From Tuctoria greenei (lineage: Eukaryota > Streptophyta > Magnoliopsida > Poales > Poaceae), in the NCBI GenBank assembly GCA_036927565.1, contig JAYESD010000001.1, positions 251,439,097 to 251,503,096 of the forward strand: a stretch of DNA of 64,000 nt, read 5' to 3'. Shown in pieces: positions 44,323 through 56,100 of the stretch (position 1 is its first letter; each line of letters opens with the position of its first letter). A program made the translations under genes and the position numbers. Under the pieces are notes generated by a model. It was not told the origin of the DNA and searched no databases. It was given only the letters and a program-made list of their open reading frames with translations.

Positions 44323-46616
44323 CTACATAGAAGCACAATACGTCGATGACTCAATACTGGGGTTATTCAAAAGGCATTTAGGAATCCAGTACTGAGTCAC
44401 GCGACGTGCAGCAGGAAAAACACGCGAAAGCTGAGACAAAACAGCAGGTTTATGAGTCAAAGTTTGAGATTTTTTATTTTTGACTACTGACCTATAAGGT
44501 GTTACTTGTGTAGCACAAAAATCAGTAGCTCCGGAGGCAAAAACAGAATGTCCGGAGGTAAACTTTGAATGTTTTTGACTCAAAACATCAGGTTGTACAT
44601 TCGGTTTAATGTGTGCAGCAAATTTTGCATGAAAGTTATGAGATCTAGCAATCATTCTTTCCCTTTTCTATTGTTTAGCTAGTCTATAACAAAGATCTAT
44701 GACATGACCATCTCTACCATAGAAGGTACAATGAAATTTAACTTTATGTTCATGTCTAGATGAGCAAGCAATATTTTTATTTGAAACCGAATGAGGCAAC
44801 ACTCCTGCAGATTTGAAAACCACTCCTTTTTGTTTAGGAACTGTTTGAATCAAACCACTTCCTAATGACATTACAATTTTAAGTGGATGTGCCTTAGCAT
44901 GAGCATGAGAATCAAAACCTAAACCAGTTTTATCATTGCAAGACTTGGAAGAATTCAGCAGTAAGTTTAGGTTCTTATTCCCATTACAAAACTGATCTAA
45001 TGTCCTATGCATGTCATCAAGTTTATTGGACAGATCAAGGCAATTTTCACATGAAGTTTTTCCTTTTAGTTTGCAATTGGAACAAAATTTAACTTCATGA
45101 GAACGTAAAGCATTGTTCAATATAGAAATTTCATTCATAGCATCCTGTAGTTTCTTATCAAGATCATCACAAGTAGAACAATGCAAATCAATTGTAGAAC
45201 AGCTAGCATCTTTCAAGTTTTTATCATTAAGTGCAGCAAGCTCTTTGTTCTTTTCAATTTCTAACTCAAGTTTATCAAGTGTGGAGGTGTGTGCACTTCT
45301 TAATGAGGACAATTGTTCATATATTAAATCACATGAGGAACATGTATCATCACTAGGAATCAATGTTTTTAAACGGTTGATTTCAGATTCTAGTGATTCA
45401 ATTTTAGCAGCACTATCCCTAAGCTTTTTGTCCTTTTTCTTAACAATAACAGTGGCACGAGAAATAGCATCACACATTTCTTCGCAAGTAGGACATACCT
45501 CTTCATTGTCGCTGTTGTGTTCTGCCTCCTCCATACTTAATCTTGACTTGCCCGCCATAAAGCACAAGTTTGCCAAATCATCATCATCTTCATCACTTTC
45601 AAAGTCTACATCACTTGAACTAAGTTCTTGAAGTTCGGTGATGAAGCTGTTAATCATCTTGCGTCCTATGGTACCCTTCTTTTTCTTCGTATCTTTTGTA
45701 GAGGAGTGCTTCATTCTTGTTTTCTTTTCATCCCGGAAAGTAGGACCTGAAAGGTTAGGGCAATCTGAACGAAAATGTCCTGTCTTACCACATTCGAAGC
45801 ATCGTTGAGGTTCGGAGCTTCCTCTCCTTCTAGTTCTCACATTTTGTAATGCTTTTGAGAACCTTGTAGAGAGAAGTGCTAGCTCCTCCTCTGGAAACTC
45901 CTCAATCTGTTCAAGGGTTAGAGAGGACAACAAAGCAAGTGTACTACAAGATGAAGATTGGCCGGAGCTAGGCATATCACGTTGAGAAACAAAAGCAATA
46001 GACTTGTTGGGGTTCTTACGTGATATTATATCAATTTCATGAGTTTTTAGCTTGGAATATAGCACATCTAAAGTAAGTGTACTCATGACAGTAGATTCAC
46101 GAATAGATGTAACTTTCATCTTCCAAATTGACATGTCTAATGCACTTAACAATTGCCTAGCATTTTCAGCATCTGAAAAATTAACATTGACGCTTCGCAA
46201 GTTGCTGACAATTTTATTAAAGCGAGCAAAGAGATCATCAATTGACTCACCGGGTTGCATCTCGAAGCGCATGTATTCTTTCTTGAACATGTATTGCCTT
46301 ACCTCCTTGATCGTGTTGGATCCTTCGTGGTAGTCACAAAGTGCTTTCCACACATCGTATGCAGATCGGAGGTGTGCAACACGGTCAAGTCGCTTTGTGT
46401 TAATCCTTGTATGATCAAGTTCTGAGCCTTGTTGTTGTTGTCGACATCTCTCAGATTTGTAGCTGTAACTTGATCGTTTGATGGCACTTCGTAAGGCTTG
46501 TATACCTTCTCCCATATTGCAAAGCCTTGTGCCTGGATGAAAGCCTCCATGCGTGCCTTCCAAACCTGAAAATCAATACCAGCAAACACACAAGGTTTGG
46601 CGGAGTACTTCTCCAT
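44323..46616 (-). pseudogene. copia gag (nearly open)
   Basis: Starts at ATG 46,616 (MEKYSAKPCVFAGIDF), 48 bases after the primer site. One missing base near 46,388 shifts the frame, after which it is open to a TAG at 44,668 (Gln codon in the plus copy), then open again to TAG 44,323. It contains the gag domain (YMRFEMQPGESIDDLFARFN, NARQLLSALDMS), a CCHC knuckle CFECGKTGHFRSDC (about 45,755-45,800), and acidic stretches. Regularly spaced CxxC pairs (CPTC, CSSC, CSTC, CSNC, CENC) follow in a coiled-coil-like region. A second knuckle, CTFYGRDGHVIDLC (about 44,700-44,740), has its second Cys changed to Tyr. The final TAG at 44,323 is at the same place as one in the plus copia. Confidence 0.9.
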
Positions 46617-46663
46617 GATGATTAGTCAAAAACACGCGCAAATCACAAAGATTAGAGCACCGT

Positions 46664-46676
46664 GGCTCTGATACCA
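46664..46676 (-). other. Primer binding site, initiator tRNA-Met type (minus copia)
   Basis: On the minus strand TGGTATCAGAGCC lies two bases after the 5' LTR end CCTACA. Confidence 0.87.
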
Positions 46677-46678
46677 AT

Positions 46679-48529
46679 TGTAGGATCGAAGAGCACGTGA
46701 AAAGCTACCAGAGGGAGGGGTGAATGGTAGATTTAAAAATCTTACGCAGCAGAAACAATTAAACCCCAAACCCTTCCGGCAGAAAAACGATCTGTTAAAG
46801 AAATTGTGTGTGAAACTAATCTAAACGTGTTTCACCGTGACAAAAGTGATAGATATCAGAGAGAATCAAGTAAAGAAGACAACACAAAAAGAATCACTCA
46901 AATCCGTCGAAAAAAAACTCAAGTTATGGTCGAAAGATCAAACAATGGTCAATCTGTCCTACCCGAGAAAAACAGTTCTGAAACGCTGCAAATAAACTCA
47001 TGTAGATCAGAAACCACAAATCCAATGACCGTGAAATTTTGACATATGATAGATAATCAAGTTGTGAAGACAACCGAAAAAGAATCACGTCAATTGGATC
47101 TGTAAAACTCGAGTTATGATAAAACCACCGACAAAAGGTAGTGCTGTCCAGAAACTCGATGAGTAAAACTTGTCTGGAACAAGTCGGACGAAAAAGGCAC
47201 AAAAGTTCCTTCAAACTATGAATTTTATTCAATAGAACACAAGAGGAACAGCCCCAAAGTCGTGCACCATGAGCCCTAGGCTCCCTTGCTTATATAACCA
47301 GCCCTTAGGCCAACCCAATATCTACTAGGACTCCAATCCTACTCAGATCACGAATCGTAACTTTTCATAACTGCTCAAGATTCTTCTATACGCAGATAGA
47401 AGCAATCTTAAGACTTACAAACACCTTAGGAACGTATCCCACATTCCTAAACAACTCAAATTCGTGACATACACGAAATCCTCACATAACCAACTCGATA
47501 CTTTCCATACCGAGCCATAACCGACTCCGCCGCAGCCAAAGTCATCAACCGGTACGATCCGATCCTTCCAACCAGATCTTCCCATCCATAAACCATCTTC
47601 GGAACCATGTTGCCACGTCATGCACCGCATGCATACGTACATACACCTTCCTTCTATGTCCAGTAACCTTCATATGCACTGCCCTTGATTCAATCATCCT
47701 GTGCGACCTCCTGATCAGCTCAACCACAGTTCCTCCCGAACTTGGTTGTTGGAACCTCATCTCCTCCCTGAGACTAGTCCAATGGATCCCGTCACCAGCC
47801 ATGACTTGAACTCAAGCAACACCTGCACATGAATAAACAACCAATCCATACGATCCCAAGTCCTCGACTTGACTCAAGTTAGTTCCGAACACAACACCTT
47901 ACGTGAGAACCTCACATAAGCTTGTTGCAAAACCACAGTAACACGATATCATCCATATCAACCAAAACGCACCAAAAACTTAGCAAATGAATACTAAGCA
48001 ATCTTTCCAACAATGTAAAGCAAGTACGAAACATTGCAAATGAAAAGCAGAAGCACTGCGGTGAAGTTCCGGACCTTGCCAGAGCAACCCGGATCTTGAG
48101 CCGGAGCTAACAAAAGCTAGTAGAACCTAGCGCCGGAGCTTACCAAAACTAGTACAACCAAGCTCCCGCCAGAGCTTACAAAACTAGCAAGACCTAGCGC
48201 CGGAGCTAACCCGAACTAGCCGGAACTAGTAAACCCAAAAGCCGGAGCTAGAAAAATCAACTCGGAGCTTAGCAAAAACACGCCGGAGCTATCAAAGGCA
48301 TGTCGGAGCTAAAAAAAACTCACCGGAGCTGACCAAAGCTAGTCGGACCTAGCATCGAACGTAACCGGAGCTACCCAAAACAAGCCGGACCTACCGTCGG
48401 ACCTTGCTTTAGCTCAAAGCTAGAGTTGGACCTTGATAAAAAGGTGTTTTGGTGATATTTAAAACTTTTATCATCAAAGCCAACTGTATTCACTACAAGC
48501 CAATGTATTCAGCACACATAGGTCTTACA
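46679..48529 (-). repeat. 5' LTR of the minus copia
   Basis: The LTR is 1,851 bp, TGTAAGACC to CCTACA on the minus strand. It has the same U3 array as the other LTR (about 48,100-48,400, nine CGGAGCT sites) and supplies the promoter for the element. Confidence 0.92.
47289..47296 (-). promoter_or_regulatory. TATA box of minus copia 5' LTR
   Basis: TATATAAG on the minus strand, in the same context as at 39,502. Confidence 0.6.
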
Positions 48530-48860
48530 CTCTCTCACCTAATTCTCTCACCCACGTTGGTCACCCTATCCCCTTCCCCTGGTCGTTCTCAACAAGTTAC
48601 CCACTGTTGCCCCCTCCCACAACAAACTACCCCACCTCCCACCATTCTCTGGCTGGTCTCTTTGTGGGATCCATACCGCTCCCCTATCATCTTTGTTATT
48701 TCTTCCGCTACTATTGTCGACCTGACCTACAACCTCTAGATTTTGCTTCTATGGTCGGAGCTCGTGGAGCTCGTGCAAAAACCCTACCTTCTAAAACATC
48801 AATGTGATTTGTTTGTCGAATTAAATCACCTCTGATTTATAAATTATTACTTACCAAAAT
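48530..48860 (+). repeat. Dispersed repeat X, module b, copy 2, right part
   Basis: Continues from 38,910. CTCTCACCTAATTCTCTCAC, GGAGCTCGTGGAGCTCGTGC and CCTTCTAAAACATCAATG match 62,583-62,840 and the inverse copy at 32.3 kb. Confidence 0.78.
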
Positions 48861-49066
48861 AAAATGATTGAAAACCCATCAGCGACTTGAAGTACTAGAG
48901 CCTGTAGAAAATCATTGAAATGCAGATTTAGCAGCGTAAGAGGGGAGAGATCTCACCTTGGATCAGCACCTTGAGGCAGAATGGGGGCGGGTCAGGTGTG
49001 GTCGCTGTTTGATTCATCATGTGTATACATTAGTGATGTATTAAAACATTGTTTCTTTAAAATGAT
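48861..49066 (+). other. Linker into repeat X module a, copy 3
   Basis: No gene seen. The last 35 bases (GATGTATTAAAACATTGTTT and on) match 36,304-36,340, showing that the next X copy begins here and is cut at 49,066 by the Tat element. Confidence 0.55.
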
Positions 49067-49316
49067 TGTCGAAGTGTGTTAACGACACTTGCCCCGGTAC
49101 TACTAAGGAGTAGTCCGCGAAGGTTCTTATTTAGGCGGAGCGCTGAACGATATCGAAGGCAGTGAGGGACACAGAGATTTACATGGTTCGGGCCACTTGA
49201 GCGTAATACCCTACTCCACAGGGGTGTGTCGTATTGGATGAATATGACTTGTATGAGCTTGATTTCACTTGTGAAAGCTTGAGACTTCTTAGGTTGTCTT
49301 CTACCGTGCAATGCAA

Positions 49317-49326
49317 CCCTTTTATA
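49317..49326 (-). promoter_or_regulatory. TATA box of Tat 3' LTR
   Basis: TATAAAAGGG on the minus strand, after CCTTGGCG. Confidence 0.6.
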
Positions 49327-49597
49327 CGCCAAGGACTAGCTGTTACAGTGTGTACCAAGACCCACCCGTTTGTAATAATCACCCTATACACGACCTGCCT
49401 GTATAATGGTGGTTAATAATGTGATAACATGTCTTAATAGTAGCGTTACTGGTCTTGATTATCTCCTGATCATGCATCATTAATGTGAGATTAATGATGC
49501 GTTATCCAGGACTTGTAATGGCCAATGAATAGCCCTTCAATGTTTGTGCTGTTAGAGATCTCTGATTATTCCCGTTGTAGACATAGGTCCGAACACA

Positions 49598-49825
49598 TAA
49601 CACATGGTAGCTATGGAGCTTCCCTTTGCTGGGAGGTAGGTCTGGTTCTACTGGACACGTGGCAGCACTAGATCTTTCCTTGACAAAGAGGTAGTGGGGC
49701 TATAGTGCACATGGCAGCACCGGTGCCACCCTAAGGAGGGAGGCGGGTCCAACACTAAGGGACATGTGGTAGCACCGGATCCACCCAAAGGAGGGAGGCA
49801 GGTCCGGCACTGCGGGACGCGTGTC
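49598..49825 (-). repeat. Tandem U3 units with ACGTG cores, Tat 3' LTR
   Basis: About four units near 55-60 bp share AAGGAGGGAGGCAGGTCC, a short spacer, and GGGACACGTGGCAGCACCGG. Several units keep the ACGTG core, a plant G-box/ABRE-like word, and others have decayed to CACATGGC. Confidence 0.65.
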
Positions 49826-49911
49826 ACCTACGGACGTCCATTTCCTGGACATCAGGAATCAACACTTCTACTTGCGGTACCAAGAGGTACCCGTTATGCA
49901 GGGTACTGATA

Positions 49912-50487
49912 GTGGCCCCTGGGCCCACCTCAAGGAGAGGTCATGCTACTGGAGGTGGGGCCACTATCATTCCCAGCACTGCTGCTTCAACGTCTTTTCC
50001 TGGGTGGCGGATGCAACATCACACAATTATGCCATCACCTCGTGGCCCTTCTTGATATGGAAGGTAGGATCCTAAAATGTGGATCTCACGCAATTGATGG
50101 TCGCCGGTTCCCAATACGAATTTTGTATCGGTTCCCAGAGCAATCTTTGTAGCCCTATCAGGATGCTACCCTCTAGCTTCCACCTTCTCATCAAGACAAC
50201 AGTTCACCTAGTGCAACTTTTTTGGAAAAGTGGACCTCAACCCCCTTGTCATTGATGAGGTAACTTTGCAGAGCGTGATTTAGATCCGGATGCAGTTACC
50301 ATCCAAGCGTTGCGAAGGATTACTGAAGGAAGAGAGTTTGCAAGGGTAGAGAACTCCTTACACATCCATCTGTTCTTGCGCATAGAGCTCTCAACTTGAC
50401 CCTTGCATTGCGCTCTTCACCTTCGCTCCACTTTGCCACAATGGAACTAGGACTTCCCCCAGCAATATCAACAGCGATAGCGATCTA
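49912..50487 (+). other. Region between Tat 3' LTR and antisense ORF
   Basis: No long frame. For an antisense gene read on the plus strand it is the place for a promoter. I see no convincing TATA box. CTCTTCACCTTCGCTCC (about 50,412) looks like a plant leader, with candidate ATGs at 50,442 and 50,503. Confidence 0.4.
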
Positions 50488-53400
50488 TTGAGAGTCCGAA
50501 AGTTGATGGGCTTGACAAGCAACTCCTTCGACAACTCGATCTTCTACGGCAAGCTCCCCTTCAAGAAGGAAAGCTCTGGCGAGATTGTATTCTTCTTGGC
50601 ATATGCCATGGTGGGGCTCGTCTCGCCCATCTCCATCTTCCTTCTCATGCTGTTGGAGTCATACGGGCTCCAGCTTCATCACTCTGTCCCCATGCAATCT
50701 TGAAGGTGGCAATTTTCGTCCACTTTTGCGAGATGCAGGTGTGTGTGCCACCCTACATTCTGCTATTCTGGAGCTTCTTCACGCTTCGAACAACAGGGAA
50801 AGGTAACCAGGTGCTTGGCTTTTACTACTTTGTGAGGCGCAACAACCCCCACCCCCCTTCAAGTATATGAAGGTATTTCCTTCCGGGGAGTGGGATACTT
50901 GGAAGAACGACTGGGTGGTTGTCCGAGTGCATCGACGTGACAGGCTGGAGCTGCCAGATGGTCTTCCAACAACTAGTTCCGACTCTTGGGAGGAGCTCCC
51001 GAAGCTGATGGAGGAATACAACCCTACGTTGTTGAGGATTCGATGCTTGGCTGAAGGGGGAGTGACTCCTCTGATGGTGCTAGCCGACTTCCTAACCAAC
51101 CGGTGGGCTCCACTTAAGCAACAAAAGTGTCCGACTTGGAGCTTCTCCCGAGATATGGACCCTTACCAGATTGATGTTGGCATCAGAAGTAATCTGAGTG
51201 AAAAGTCCCTGATGTTCCAGGTGTAGAAGCTGTACTGCGGGACCATCAATACAGAAGATTTGACTCCTCCAGCATAATTCTTGCCTCTGAACATGGTTCC
51301 AGAGATCAGAAGGGAGCCGCGGAAGATAATGCCACTAGTTGATGACACTGGTCTGGCAGTGAGGCATAGAAGCACTCCACCGGGAGGAATTGTAATTTCG
51401 AGAGCTCCTTGTCAACATGAAGACTTCGGGCCTGCGCTAGTCATCGGTAAGGGCAAGGCTGCCGCAGAACCTACTGACTCAAGTCAAGGCAAGGGAAAAG
51501 ATCATGTTGACACCTCCAACCGCAAGAGGATCCTGACAAGAGGTGATGGGAGCTCTGTTAGAGCTTCTACAAGGGAAATGACGCCTCTGCCCCGTTTGAA
51601 GTCATTGTTGGTTGTGCCTCTAGCTTCGGCACCTCCGGGCTCGGAGCCTTGGGTGAGCTCCGATCTCAGGAAATCGTCTCCAGCCCGGTGCCAATGGCAG
51701 GCGCTAGGTCCGAAAAGTCCTCTATTTCGGTCCTAAGGCCATCAGTGGGCTCTGGGTCCGCAATGTCTTCATCAACGGTAGCACCGGCTATGGGGAGCGA
51801 AGCGACGACACCTGCTCTGGAGGTCCCAGTTGTGCTGGCAGTTACTTCGATTCCTAGGACCAAGTCCGGAGCCACAGCCTCACTGATGACGATGGGCTCA
51901 AATGACTCCGTCCGTCAAAAGAAGAGATTTTGCACCGACTAGAGTAGTAATATCCCCAGGTAAGGATCCATACATGGTTTATGTCTTGCTTTTTCATATT
52001 GTTCTTTTTTATGAGTCTCTTTCTCCTCTATTTCTAAAGTGTCAAGAGTGGCTACTAGTCCTGCACCTGCAAGGAGCCAAGCCAATAGTGCTATCGCAGA
52101 GACCACGTTAACCGGAGCTCCTGCAGATTATGTGCCTTCTCCTATGGTCATGGCAGGCGACGCAGCGATTCCGGAGTCAACTAATGCTGAGATGAGATCG
52201 ACGCCAGCAGCTGAAGGTATTGCGGTTGCATCAAACCGCAAGGAAGAAGCCTGGGAACTTGCAGCAATAGGTCCAGGGTTAATACCAGAGGTTCCTGAGC
52301 CTGCATCGAGAGCACAAGAGCTTGTGCTGGCGGTAACTGTTGAAGTTGAGGTGACACCAACAGTGGAGGCTAACACTGCGACAGTGCCAGATCCATCCTC
52401 TGCATCAGAATTTGCTGCTCGGCCGATGCTTGAAGATCAAGCTTCGGGACCTTCATCGTCTATGCCAGAGGTTGACGAGCTACCGGAGCTTAGCCCAGTC
52501 GATGTGGAATTGTTGGAGTTTGTGCTCGTGTACTGGGCTCCAACCAATGTCCCAGAGTATATGGAGATACCTGAAGATCCCAAGGAGGGTCCAGAGCCAA
52601 TCCCCTTAGAGTTGTCCATAGAGAATGCCTTCTCTAGTCTTCACCAAGTTCAACTTAGCTTCGACTACGAGCGCTAGGCTCTGGAGGTTGTGCGGCAAAC
52701 TCTAAGGAGGTTGCGAAAGCTGTTGAACTTCAAAACCAAGCTAACACAGACTCGCTTGGCGGACTTGAGGGATCAACTTGAGGCTGAGAAGGTGAGGTTG
52801 AAGCATCTTAGCAGGTTGCTAGATGAGAGGGAGGCAACAATCAGGGCTTTAGATGATAAGTCTCATAAACTTTACGAGGATGCCAAAGCTACCAACGAGC
52901 AGGCAGATAATTGCTTAGAGGGTCTAGAAACATTGAGGGTTGAGCTCCTCAAGCGTCGGACGACATTTGATGAAAAGGAGCTAGAGCTCCAAAAGAGAGA
53001 GGTTGAGGTCTCTCAGAAGCTTGCGCATAGTGAATAGGACCTAGCTAATCAAACAAAAAAATTCAAGTCATGGTGCGAAGCAGAAAAGAAACAAGTATGG
53101 CTGGCGGGAGAAGGGGTCAGCAAAAGTGAAAATGTTGTCTCTGCCAGGAGAGGGAGCTTGCACAGAAGCAAGAGTGCCTGAACCTTCGAGAGAAGCAGGT
53201 TGCTGACCAGGAAAGGCAGCTTGGTGAGAAAATTCAATAGCACACCAAGGAGTTTGAGCGCCTCTCGAAGGAGGGTTATGTGGGGCTATCCTCTGCAAGA
53301 AAGTCATTGGAGGAGCTCTGAACTGCGCAGACCGTTGAGTCAGGAGCTAGAGACAGACATGGCTTTGATGGCTCAAATTACCACCGGAAAGCAAGCTGGA

Positions 53401-53793
53401 TGCACTGGAGGATGTAGGTCCCATTTGGCACAGCTGGAACTTGTTACAATAGAACCTTGTTTGAAAAGCTGGTGGAAAGCCGCTTCTTCTTATATCCTGC
53501 TTTTAGTTCATTCTGAGAAGCAACTGAACTAATAAGCTGTTACAGAAGCTTCTTGTTTGGCACACCCTCAACTTATTTTTATGAAGAAGCTACAGCAGAA
53601 GCTGCAGCAGAAGTCCCTGGCAAAGAATTTCGTTGAGTATGTGCTGACATGCTTCCGCAACAGGGACCCTTCTATGTCTTTAGCTCCGGTGATTGATGGA
53701 CCCATCGCCGAGGAGGAGGAAGCTGCCAAAGCAAGTGTCCAAGAAGCCTCCCAGAAGGTTGCTGCATTCCTCCAGCGCAACTCCAGTAGCTAG
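50488..53793 (+). pseudogene. Antisense accessory ORF of the Tat element (putative gypsy-type transposon domain family, broken)
   Basis: Reads opposite to gag-pol. The N-terminal part has SPISIFLLMLLESYGLQLHH (50,622-50,681), then in another frame VAIFVHFCEM and ILLFWSFFTLRTTGKGNQVL with GFYYFVRRNNPHPP (50,706-50,850), then WKNDWVVVRV, RIRCLAEGGVTPLMVLADF and RWAPLKQQKCPTWSFS (50,897-51,155). This order fits the plant family annotated as putative gypsy type transposon domain (Pfam PF04195, from memory). A Pro/Ser/Ala-rich middle (51,280-52,670) and a coiled coil rich in Glu, Leu and Arg (52,690-53,035) follow, then a C-terminal tail ending at 53,793. Frameshifts occur near 50,700, 50,865 and 51,650. 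CCCAGGTAAGG at 51,955 and TTTCTAAAG near 52,038 may bound an intron. Antisense ORFs at this place are known in Tat elements. Confidence 0.75.
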
Positions 53794-54040
53794 GACCTTT
53801 GCTTTCCCTTTTGTACCTTCATCTTGTAACTCTCCAATTTTGAATGAATGAAATCCTTTCGAAACTATTTTGTTTTCAATTTACTATTGCCTTTATCTTG
53901 TTGGCCCCTAGTAGATGTGCTTGATTCGGAGCACCTACCATAAGGAATTTCGCAATGTTTTGAAGTTCTTGTGGTAGCTCAAACCTCGGACGTTTTGTGT
54001 TAGCTTTGAGGTCCTAGTTTTTGAATTCTCCAAGAATCCT
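53794..54040. other. Convergent 3' ends of antisense ORF and pol
   Basis: TTTTGAATGAATGAAATCC at about 53,840 may serve as a poly(A) region for the plus-strand ORF. No coding sense seen. Confidence 0.35.
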
Positions 54041-54054
54041 TTGTCGGACGTCGA

Positions 54055-54272
54055 TGGCGGGCCCCTTGGGAGTTGTCGGAGCTTAATTACTTCGACGACG
54101 CTCACTATCAACATGTGAAACATCGACGACTGGTCCCCTCGGTGACGCTGGAACTATGTTGCTTCGGCGGCACCCACCATCAACGCGTGAAACATTAACG
54201 GTGGGCCCCCTAGGTGATGCAGTAGCTATGTGCTCTGGCAACGCCCGTCATCAACATGTAGAACGTCTACTA
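54055..54272. repeat. Tandem repeat, three copies of about 72 bp
   Basis: Units begin GCGGGCCCCTTGG, CTGGTCCCCTCGG and GTGGGCCCCCTAGG, each followed by an ACTATGT- or ATTACTT-type word and ending with CATCAACATGTGAAACAT or a close variant. It lies between the antisense ORF and integrase. Confidence 0.7.
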
Positions 54273-54880
54273 TAACTCATTTTTCCTACACATGAAAGAC
54301 AAGAAAAGTAGTAAAATTCGTCCTCTTGCCTATAGCTTAGCTGCGGCTTATTATCCATCTTTGAACTTTAGGTCCGAATAAACTCAGTGTGACAATATAA
54401 GCCTACTGCCTATTCATGCATAGGTCTGTGTGCTTCCTGCACCCACCTTGCTGTGATGGAACACCAGAATAGGTAGAGTGGCGTACTTAGGGTGTTGGAC
54501 TAGGCTAAGCCAATAGCACACTCCATACCTGTCATTGGTGTTGGTTTTCAAGCGAGTAGACCATTCAGCGTACACTAGATCCCGATTGAAGACTACGAAT
54601 AAAACTTAACATATCACATTAATCTATTAGGACTAAAGTTCAAGTGAATTGCACAACATCACTATTGACAAGAAGGCAAAAAGGGAGAAAATAATTTGCA
54701 TGCGCAAAGTAAATGCACGTAGTCTGTTTTCATATAAATGTATTTCATTATAGGTCCGAATAATAGGGGAAGGTGAGGACACACTTAAAGTACAAGGCCA
54801 AGTTAAGTGTGTTATACATCTCAAACCTACCCGACTCTATTCATAGACTCAATGAAACACTTTTATAGAACACCAAAATT
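54273..54880. other. Non-coding stretch of the Tat element
   Basis: AT-richer sequence without a frame or motif I can name. Confidence 0.4.
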
Positions 54881-56100
54881 ACCTCCGTGCTAAGTGTATA
54901 AGTTATGGAGGTTCTTTATGATCCAGGGGTGGGAAGTGGTGTACCATCCTCTATTGCCAAGCGAACACATCCGGGGAGGGTAACTTTGATGACTCGGAAG
55001 GGACCCTGCCAGCTGGGGGAATCTTGTTTGCTCCTTCACGAGTGAGTATTCTCTGTAGCACCAGATCACCTTCTTATAGCTGCCGATTGCGCACATGCCT
55101 CTAATGATAGCGCACGAGTGCCTGGTGGTATCGTGCATTTCAGACAGTGGCTTGGAAACTTGCTTCATCAATGAGGTCTAAGTCATCATGTCTGAATTGG
55201 TCCTGTGTGGCTTCGTCGTAGGTCCAGAACTGGAGAGACCCCATGGCAATTTCTGGAGGAATGACAGCTTCAGCTATGTACACCATGAACAAAGGTGTTT
55301 CTCTTGTTGCCTGTATGGGTGTTGTCCGGCTTGCCCACAATGCAGGTGTAAGCTCTTCTATCCAGTTGGCACTGTGCTTTTTCAAGTGATCAAAGGTACG
55401 AGTCTTGAGGCCCTTGAGAATTTTTGCATTTTCTCTCTAAGTTTGGCCATTACTTGTTGGGTGAGCTACTAACGTGTAGCTAATAGTGATGCCAAGATCT
55501 TAGCAGTACACTTGGAACGTTGCACTTGTGATTTAGGTCCCGTTGCAAGTAATGATTCTGTCGGGAACTCCAAATCTGCAGACGATGAACCTCAAGAAGT
55601 TGATAGCGGATTGCTTGGTTATTGTGACAACAAGAGTTGCTTCCGGCCACTTTGTGAACTTGTCGATGGCGACATATAGAAATAGTACCCTTAAACGACT
55701 TTTGGGAAAGGTCCCAAAATATCCTTCCCCCACACGGTGAATGGCCATGAGGGATCTACCATCTGCAGTGATTGCATCGGTGTTTGGATTTTCTTCGTGT
55801 GGAACCGGCACGCTTCACACTTCCTAACCAGCTCAACTGCATCCTGGAGTGCTGTAGGCCAATAAAAACCATGCCGAAAGGCCTCACCGACCAACGTGCG
55901 AGATGATACGCAATTCCCACACTCACATCCATAGATTTTTGCGAGGAACTCGCATAATTCTCCCAGGGAAATGCATTGCAATAGGATACCGTTGCCGACA
56001 TGTTGGTAGAGACCCCTTATACAAATGTATATCTTCTAGCCATTATGACAATCTGTTCAGTGGATACCCATCTTTGGAAAGTACATTGTCTTTCAAGTAG
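54881..56100 (-). pseudogene. Tat integrase (broken)
   Basis: Read minus: a zinc-binding part with GEAFRHGFYWPTALQDA and CEACRFHTKK (about 55,890-55,790), the core start WPFTVWGKDILGPFPK with a catalytic Asp (about 55,740-55,692), DKFTKWPEA, and FGVPDRIITCNGT (about 55,571-55,533), where the usual second Asp (DNGT) is Cys. After stops come KKHSANWIEELTPALWASRT and ETPLFMVYIAEAVIPPEI with the C-terminal region to about 54,890 (EGDLVLQRIL). There are several frameshifts. Not functional. Confidence 0.85.

Larger units (their letters stand above)
38911..48529 (-). mobile_element. Ty1/copia LTR retrotransposon, probable Maximus/SIRE type, both LTRs present
   Basis: The element is 9,619 bp and belongs to the same family as the plus copia. 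Flanks are CTCTA (38,906-38,910) and CTCTC (48,530-48,534), a 5-bp duplication with one change. Removing it rejoins repeat X exactly as in the uninterrupted copy at 62.3-62.9 kb. It has LTRs of 1,834 and 1,851 bp, a primer site, polypurine tract, gag and most of pol. About 565 bp covering the protease/integrase junction are deleted, so it is non-autonomous. Confidence 0.93.
49067..49911 (-). repeat. 3' LTR of the Tat element
   Basis: Matches 60,810-61,647. Contains a minus-strand TATA box at 49,317 and a U3 with about four tandem GGACACGTGGCAGCACCGG-like units (49,598-49,825). Confidence 0.87.

Noticed and set aside
45113..45631. Plus-strand Ser-rich frame of 172 codons
   Set aside because: It is antisense to the conserved copia gag, and its Ser richness mirrors the gag Asp/Glu-rich codons.
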